Shown in pieces: positions 59,942-64,000 of a DNA stretch of 64,000 bases; the stretch's first letter is position 1; every line of letters begins with the position of its first letter. Both the position numbers and the translations under genes were made by a program. The notes under the pieces were generated by a model. The model was not told the origin of the DNA, did no database searches, and was given only the letters and a program-made list of their open reading frames with translations. The stretch is from Streptomyces violaceusniger Tu 4113 (GTDB taxonomy: Bacteria; Actinomycetota; Actinomycetes; Streptomycetales; Streptomycetaceae): the NCBI RefSeq assembly GCF_000147815.2, contig NC_015957.1, positions 5,518,001 to 5,582,000 on the forward strand, in the 5' to 3' direction.

Positions 59942-61054
59942 TCAGGGCCGGCGCAGGGTGAGGACGTCGTCGGGCCGGACGTCGATATGCGAGCCGAGGC
60001 CGGACCCGGCCCGGTCGAGGGTCGCGCCCAGCCATGCGGCGTCCTCGTGGCCGGTGCGCTCCAGCCGCATCCGCCGTGACCGCAACGGCACCATGCGCAG
60101 ACTCATCAGGTGGCCGGTGTCCGGGTCCACCGCGGGGAAGTAGAGCAGCCGCAGATCGTCGCGGTACCGCTCGTAGCCGCCGATGCCCTCGTAGTCGTCG
60201 ACCACGTCGCCGCAGCCGTAGAGGATCAGTTTGCCGCGGTACACCTCGAGCGGGCGGGGGTGGTGCGAGGAGTGGCCGTGGACGAGGTCGACACCGCCGT
60301 CGATCAGGGCGTGGGCGAAGTGGATCTGGTCGGGTGAGACGCCGTATCCCCAGTTGCCGCCCCAGTGGACGGAGGCGACGGCGATATCGCCGGGGTGGCT
60401 GAGCTGCCGTACGCGGTCGGTGATCGCGGCCGCGCGGGCGTCGGAGAGATCGGGCAGGAAGTCGACCCCGGGCCGGTCCTCGGTCGCGGCCCACCGGCCC
60501 GGGATGCCACTGGATGCCGCGCCGAACGAGAACACCAGCACCCGGCGGTGGTCACCGGCCGGGACGACGGCGGGGCGCCGCGCGGCGGCCGCGTCACGGC
60601 CCGCCCCGGCCACCCGGAGTCCGGCGGCGGCCAGGGTGTCGAGCGTCTCCTCCAGGCCGCGCCGGCCGCCGTCGAGCACATGGTTGTTGGCCAGGACGCA
60701 GACGTCGGGCCGGACCGCGGTCAGGCAGGGGAGGTTGTCCGGGCTCATCCGGTAGTGGACGTCCTTCCCGGGGGCGAACTCATCGCTGCGGGTCACGCTC
60801 GTCTCCAGGTTGAGCACCCGCACATCGGGTGTCGCCTCGTCCAGTACCGCCAGCGCGTCGCCCCAGGGCCAGGGGAAGTCGACCGGGCGCGGGATCGGGC
60901 CGTTCGCCTCCTCGGCCAGCTCGACATAGGCCCGGGAGTCGCGGATGAAGGGCTCGTGGAGCTCCGGGGCGCCGGGGTGCGGCAGGATCTGGTCCACACC
61001 GCGGGCGAGCATCACATCGCCGCAGAGGAACAGCGTCACCGCCGTGCCACGCAT
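59942..61054 (-). CDS. CapA-family metallophosphatase-like protein
   Basis: 370 residues. TLFLCGDVMLARGVDQ opens the fold with Asp, RVLNLETSVT and VCVLANNHVLDGG give Glu and Asn-His, and IAVASVHWGGNWGY and VDLVHGHSSHHPRPLE give the later His ligands. This is the pattern of CapA/PgsA poly-gamma-glutamate capsule proteins, found in many species without capsule. No export signal is clear. Convergent with the flippase gene, only 10 bp apart. Confidence 0.9.
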   Translation of the reverse strand: MRGTAVTLFLCGDVMLARGVDQILPHPGAPELHEPFIRDSRAYVELAEEANGPIPRPVDFPWPWGDALAVLDEATPDVRVLNLETSVTRSDEFAPGKDVHYRMSPDNLPCLTAVRPDVCVLANNHVLDGGRRGLEETLDTLAAAGLRVAGAGRDAAAARRPAVVPAGDHRRVLVFSFGAASSGIPGRWAATEDRPGVDFLPDLSDARAAAITDRVRQLSHPGDIAVASVHWGGNWGYGVSPDQIHFAHALIDGGVDLVHGHSSHHPRPLEVYRGKLILYGCGDVVDDYEGIGGYERYRDDLRLLYFPAVDPDTGHLMSLRMVPLRSRRMRLERTGHEDAAWLGATLDRAGSGLGSHIDVRPDDVLTLRRP

Positions 61055-61138
61055 ATCTCAACGATCGCATAGCCCGCCATGAGTGACCGTGGCCACGGCG
61101 GGGACCCGAAGGCGTGGACGTACAGGGAGGTGCGGCGG

Positions 61139-61525
61139 ATGAACAGAGCGGAGACGAGTGAGACCCTGCTGCGGCCCCGGGACCTGGAGGAGGCCGCGGA
61201 CCGGCTGTCGGAGCAGGCGGACCGGCTGCGGTCGCAGCTCGCCCGGACGGAGGAGGCCGCGTCCGCGTTGCGCGCGGACTGCGATCTCGACGCGGGGGAC
61301 ACGGGTGCGAAGGCCATGACGCTCCGGGAGCTGCGCACGCGCGCGCAGGCGGATGAGGCCCTGCTGGAGCGGACCGCCGCGGCGCTCGACCGGCTGCGCG
61401 CCGGATCCTTCGGGATCTGCACGCGATGCGGCCGTCCTCAGGGCCGGGAGCGGGCGCTGGCCCTGCCCCACGCGGAGCTGTGCGTCGTATGCGCCGAGGA
61501 GCGGGAGGCGGGACCGGGCGGATGA
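61139..61525 (+). CDS. DksA/TraR-type zinc-finger protein
   Basis: 128 residues. N-terminal coiled coil (RDLEEAADRLSEQADRLRSQ, LARTEEAASALR), the acidic tip DCDLDAGDTGAKAM, and a C-terminal four-Cys zinc site (GICTRCGRPQGRERAL, CVVCAEE). DksA-like proteins enter the RNA polymerase channel and alter promoter choice. ATG 61139 with GGGAGGTG. It is convergent with the sigma factor gene, so both may belong to stress response. Confidence 0.88.
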   Translation: MNRAETSETLLRPRDLEEAADRLSEQADRLRSQLARTEEAASALRADCDLDAGDTGAKAMTLRELRTRAQADEALLERTAAALDRLRAGSFGICTRCGRPQGRERALALPHAELCVVCAEEREAGPGG

Positions 61526-61582
61526 GGCGCGCCCCGCTCACGGCGTTGGGGATCGGTGTGGTGGTCGCCGAGGGCACGGTCG

Positions 61583-62389
61583 CTACGCGGCACGCGCACC
61601 GACCTCCTCGCCCAGGCGGGCGCAGGTGCGGCTGATGAGCCGGGAGACATGCATCTGGGAGATGCCGAGCCGGTCGGCGATCCGGCTCTGGGTCTCGTCG
61701 CAGAAGAACCGCAGGTAGAGGATCTCCCGTTCACGCTCGGGGAGCCTGCGCAGACAGGGCTTGAGGGATTCGCGCTGGACGACCCGCTCGTAGGAGGACT
61801 CGGTGGACCCGAGGGTGTCCACCAGCGCGTAGCCGTCGTCCGCGCCGCGCAGTGCGGCGTCCAGCGACAGCGTACGAAAGCTCTCGAGCGCTTCCATGCC
61901 GAGGAGGACGTCCTCCTCGGCCATGCCGGTGTGCCGTGCGATGTCCCTGACGCTGGGCGAACGGTCGTCCGGCGAACGGGTCAGCTCCTGGACGGCGGTG
62001 CGGACCCGGTTGCGCAGTTCCTGGACCCGGCGCGGCACGTGCAGGCCCCACATATGGTCGCGGAAGTGCCGCTTGACCTCGCCGACGACGGTCGGGACGG
62101 CGTAGCTCTCGAAGGCCGAACCCCGGTCCGGTTCATAGCGCTTGACCGCCTTGACCAGACCGACCATGGCCACCTGCCGCAGATCCTCGTGCGTTTCACC
62201 GCGGTTGCGGTACTGCGAGGCGATGCGCTCGGCCATCGGCATCCAGGCCCGGACGACTTCCTCCCGCAGGGCCTCCTTCTCCGAGCCGTCCGGCAGTTCG
62301 GCGATCCTGCGGAACGCGCCGGAGGTGTCGGGCGCGTCGTCGTGCGCATGCTTGGGGTGTGCTCGGGGATGTGCTTGTACGGCCGTCAT
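61583..62389 (-). CDS. SigB/SigF-type RNA polymerase sigma factor
   Basis: 268 residues, sigma-70 group 3. Region 2 (AERIASQYRNRGETHEDLRQ, GLVKAVKRYEPDRGSAFESY), region 3 (RVQELRNRVRTAVQELTRSP) and region 4 HTH (ETQSRIADRLGISQMHVSRL) are intact. ATG 62389 with AGGGAGG; an upstream in-frame ATG would add 88 poorly conserved residues. Such factors direct osmotic and differentiation responses and are checked by anti-sigma kinases, none of which is adjacent. Confidence 0.93.
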   Translation of the reverse strand: MTAVQAHPRAHPKHAHDDAPDTSGAFRRIAELPDGSEKEALREEVVRAWMPMAERIASQYRNRGETHEDLRQVAMVGLVKAVKRYEPDRGSAFESYAVPTVVGEVKRHFRDHMWGLHVPRRVQELRNRVRTAVQELTRSPDDRSPSVRDIARHTGMAEEDVLLGMEALESFRTLSLDAALRGADDGYALVDTLGSTESSYERVVQRESLKPCLRRLPEREREILYLRFFCDETQSRIADRLGISQMHVSRLISRTCARLGEEVGARAA

Positions 62390-62789
62390 GAGCCGGTGCC
62401 TCCCTTGGCGGTTGTCGATGTCACCACAGGAGGGCATTCCAGACAACTCGGGCGACCGTGAACACGCCTTGCCCAGCCGGGCTGCTCCCGTGGCGTGCCT
62501 CCGGTCCGAAGCACCCTGCTCGCCTGCCCGTCCTCTGCTCCGCGAAACGGAGTTCGCCCCGGCGGACACCGGCTCATCCGATGCGTCATGCGTCACAACG
62601 GCCCGGAAGGCGCTGGTAGGAGCCGACGGAGGCGTGCGCGGGACCTGCGGCAACGTTTCGGCCCGCGATCAAGATTTACGGAGGCTTTCCCGCCGTTTCG
62701 CCCATTTGCCGTTGTCCGTACCGTCCCGGCGGAACAGACTGCACCGATTCCGCTACTTCCCCTCGAACGCCATAGAAAACCGGAGCGCC
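62390..62789. other. Intergenic region between sigma factor and phospholipase C
   Basis: 400 bp. On the minus strand GTTT (62545-62548) is followed after 15 nt by GGGCAG (62524-62529), loosely like a SigB/F promoter (GTTT-N14-16-GGGTAT), which would allow self-control. A short direct repeat GCGTCAT/GCGTCAC lies about 62583-62596. No gene seen. Confidence 0.45.
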
Positions 62790-64000
62790 ATGACCTCCTT
62801 CGATCGTCGACGATTCATGCAACTGGCCGGGGCCGGTGCGGCCACCTCCCTGCTCTCCGCCAGCATCGCGCGCGCCGCGGAGATACCCGCCAACCGCCGG
62901 ACCGGAAGTCTGCGGGACATCGAGCACATCGTGGTGCTGATGCAGGAAAACCGTTCCTTCGACCACTACTTCGGCACCCTGCGCGGGGTGCGGGGATTCG
63001 GCGATCCGCGGCCGGTGCGGCTGCCCAACGGCAAGCCGGTATGGCATCAGTCGGACGGTTCCAAGGAGGTCCTGCCGTTCCGGCCCGAGGTGAACGACCT
63101 CGGCCTGCAGTTCCTGCAGGACCTGCCGCACGGCTGGGGCGACGGCCATGTCGCGTTCAACGACGGCGCCTACGACAAGTGGATCCCCTCGAAGTCGGCC
63201 ACCACCATGGCGTATCTGACTCGCGAGGACATTCCGTTCCACTACGCGCTGGCGGACGCCTTCACCATCTGCGACGCCTACCACTGCTCGTTCATCGGCT
63301 CCACGGACCCCAACCGCTATTACCTGTGGTCCGGTTACACGGGCAACGACGGCAAGGGCGGCGGCCCGGTGCTGGACAACGCGGAGGCCGGCTACGGCTG
63401 GACCACCTACCCCGAGCGCCTGGAGAAGGCCGGGATCTCCTGGAAGATCTACCAGGACATCGGCGACGGGCTGGACGCGAAGGGCGGCTGGGGCTGGATC
63501 GACGACGCCTATCGCGGCAACTACGGCGACAACTCCCTGCTCTTCTTCAACCAGTACCGCAACGCCTCGCCCGGCGACCCGCTGTACGACAAGGCCCGCA
63601 CCGGCACCGACGCCAAGAACGGCGATGGTTTCTTCGACATCCTGCGGGCCGATGTGAAGGCCGGGAAGCTGCCCCAGATCTCCTGGATCGCGGCGCCCGA
63701 AGCCTTCACCGAGCACCCCAACTGGCCCGCGAACTACGGCGCCTGGTACATCGCGCAGGTGCTGGACGCGCTCACCTCCAACCCCGAGGTGTGGAGCAAG
63801 ACCGCGCTGCTCATCACCTACGACGAGAACGACGGCTTCTTCGACCACGTGATGCCGCCGTACGCGCCCGGCGACAAGCGGGGCGGCTCGACCGTGGACA
63901 CCACCGGGGAGCTGTTCCCCGGCTCCTCCGCGCAGCCCGCGGGCCCGTACGGGCTGGGGCAGCGGGTGCCGATGCTCGTGGTGTCGCCGTGGAGCAAGGG
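62790..64000 (+). CDS. Phosphocholine-specific phospholipase C (partial, runs off the end)
   Basis: First 403 codons; no stop before the window edge. A twin-arginine signal (DRRRFMQLAGAGAAT) shows Tat export. The catalytic domain of the phosphoesterase (PLC/acid phosphatase) family follows: EHIVVLMQENRSFDHYFGTL, FHYALADAFTICDAYHCSF, STDPNRYYLWSG and LITYDENDGFFDHV. It cleaves phosphatidylcholine and relatives for phosphate or choline. CGGAG precedes ATG 62790. Full proteins are about 680 residues. Confidence 0.93.
   Translation, partial: MTSFDRRRFMQLAGAGAATSLLSASIARAAEIPANRRTGSLRDIEHIVVLMQENRSFDHYFGTLRGVRGFGDPRPVRLPNGKPVWHQSDGSKEVLPFRPEVNDLGLQFLQDLPHGWGDGHVAFNDGAYDKWIPSKSATTMAYLTREDIPFHYALADAFTICDAYHCSFIGSTDPNRYYLWSGYTGNDGKGGGPVLDNAEAGYGWTTYPERLEKAGISWKIYQDIGDGLDAKGGWGWIDDAYRGNYGDNSLLFFNQYRNASPGDPLYDKARTGTDAKNGDGFFDILRADVKAGKLPQISWIAAPEAFTEHPNWPANYGAWYIAQVLDALTSNPEVWSKTALLITYDENDGFFDHVMPPYAPGDKRGGSTVDTTGELFPGSSAQPAGPYGLGQRVPMLVVSPWSK

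Noticed and set aside
62500..62600. PHO box upstream of phospholipase C
   Set aside because: GTTCGCCCCGG-like string is present, but a second 11-bp direct repeat is not convincing.

Overview
The window reads as chromosomal DNA of a Streptomyces or close relative. G+C is very high, with strong third-position G/C bias. GTG and TTG starts are common, ribosome binding sites are GGAGG-like, and many genes overlap by ATGA or GTGA. The gene families are typical actinobacterial ones: LacI/TetR/Rrf2 regulators, CYP105-type P450, DUF6328, DUF6480, a SigB/F-type sigma factor and an MptB-like mannosyltransferase. At least three genes carry the rare Leu codon TTA, the usual mark of bldA dependence. No tRNA, rRNA, intact insertion sequence or CRISPR array was seen. 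The mix of catabolic, secondary-metabolic and decayed genes suggests an accessory (arm-like) region; this is an inference.

Layout. 0-5 kb: a LacI regulator divergent from a myo-inositol cassette (sugar porter, iolG, iolH) ending in a strong hairpin. 4.8-11 kb: a decayed membrane-protein gene, TetR/acyl-CoA-dehydrogenase genes divergent from a drug-efflux transporter, a diiron haem-oxygenase-like protein, the 5' remnant of an amino-acid decarboxylase gene, and two small membrane proteins. 11.3-15.1 kb: a convergent, overlapping pair, a GT-B-like protein and a STAND/TPR ATPase, both with TTA codons. 15.5-19.3 kb: a PaoABC-type molybdenum aldehyde oxidoreductase.

19.9-31.8 kb (all minus strand) is the most interesting part: a compact six-gene operon. 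In transcription order it encodes an AT-ACP protein, a 2070-residue megasynthase (FabL-like reductase, KS, decarboxylase-like KS without cysteine, KR, hotdog DH), a KASIII-like acyltransferase with Ser in place of Cys, a cytochrome P450, a Rieske oxygenase and a free-standing acyl carrier protein. The domain logic resembles PUFA/enediyne/hglE-type iterative synthases, but the layout matches none I can name. A 1-kb gene-free leader precedes it, and an MFS exporter lies further upstream.

32.8-50 kb holds a patchwork of single metabolic and regulatory genes: MFS, Zn-ADH, TetR, CYP105-like P450, TetR plus quinone oxidoreductase with a perfect operator, RNase HI, secreted endonuclease I, DJ-1 family protein, and Rrf2 plus SDR with paired operators. 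Among them lie many broken genes (nucleotidyltransferase, squalene/phytoene synthase, folD, a two-TM protein, NUDIX, FAA hydrolase). 50-64 kb is more orderly: Ada-AlkA repair protein, FUSC transporter-like protein, ferredoxin/ferredoxin reductase, a three-gene mannosyltransferase/flippase operon, CapA, a DksA-like protein, a sigma factor, and the first two thirds of a Tat-exported phospholipase C cut by the window edge.
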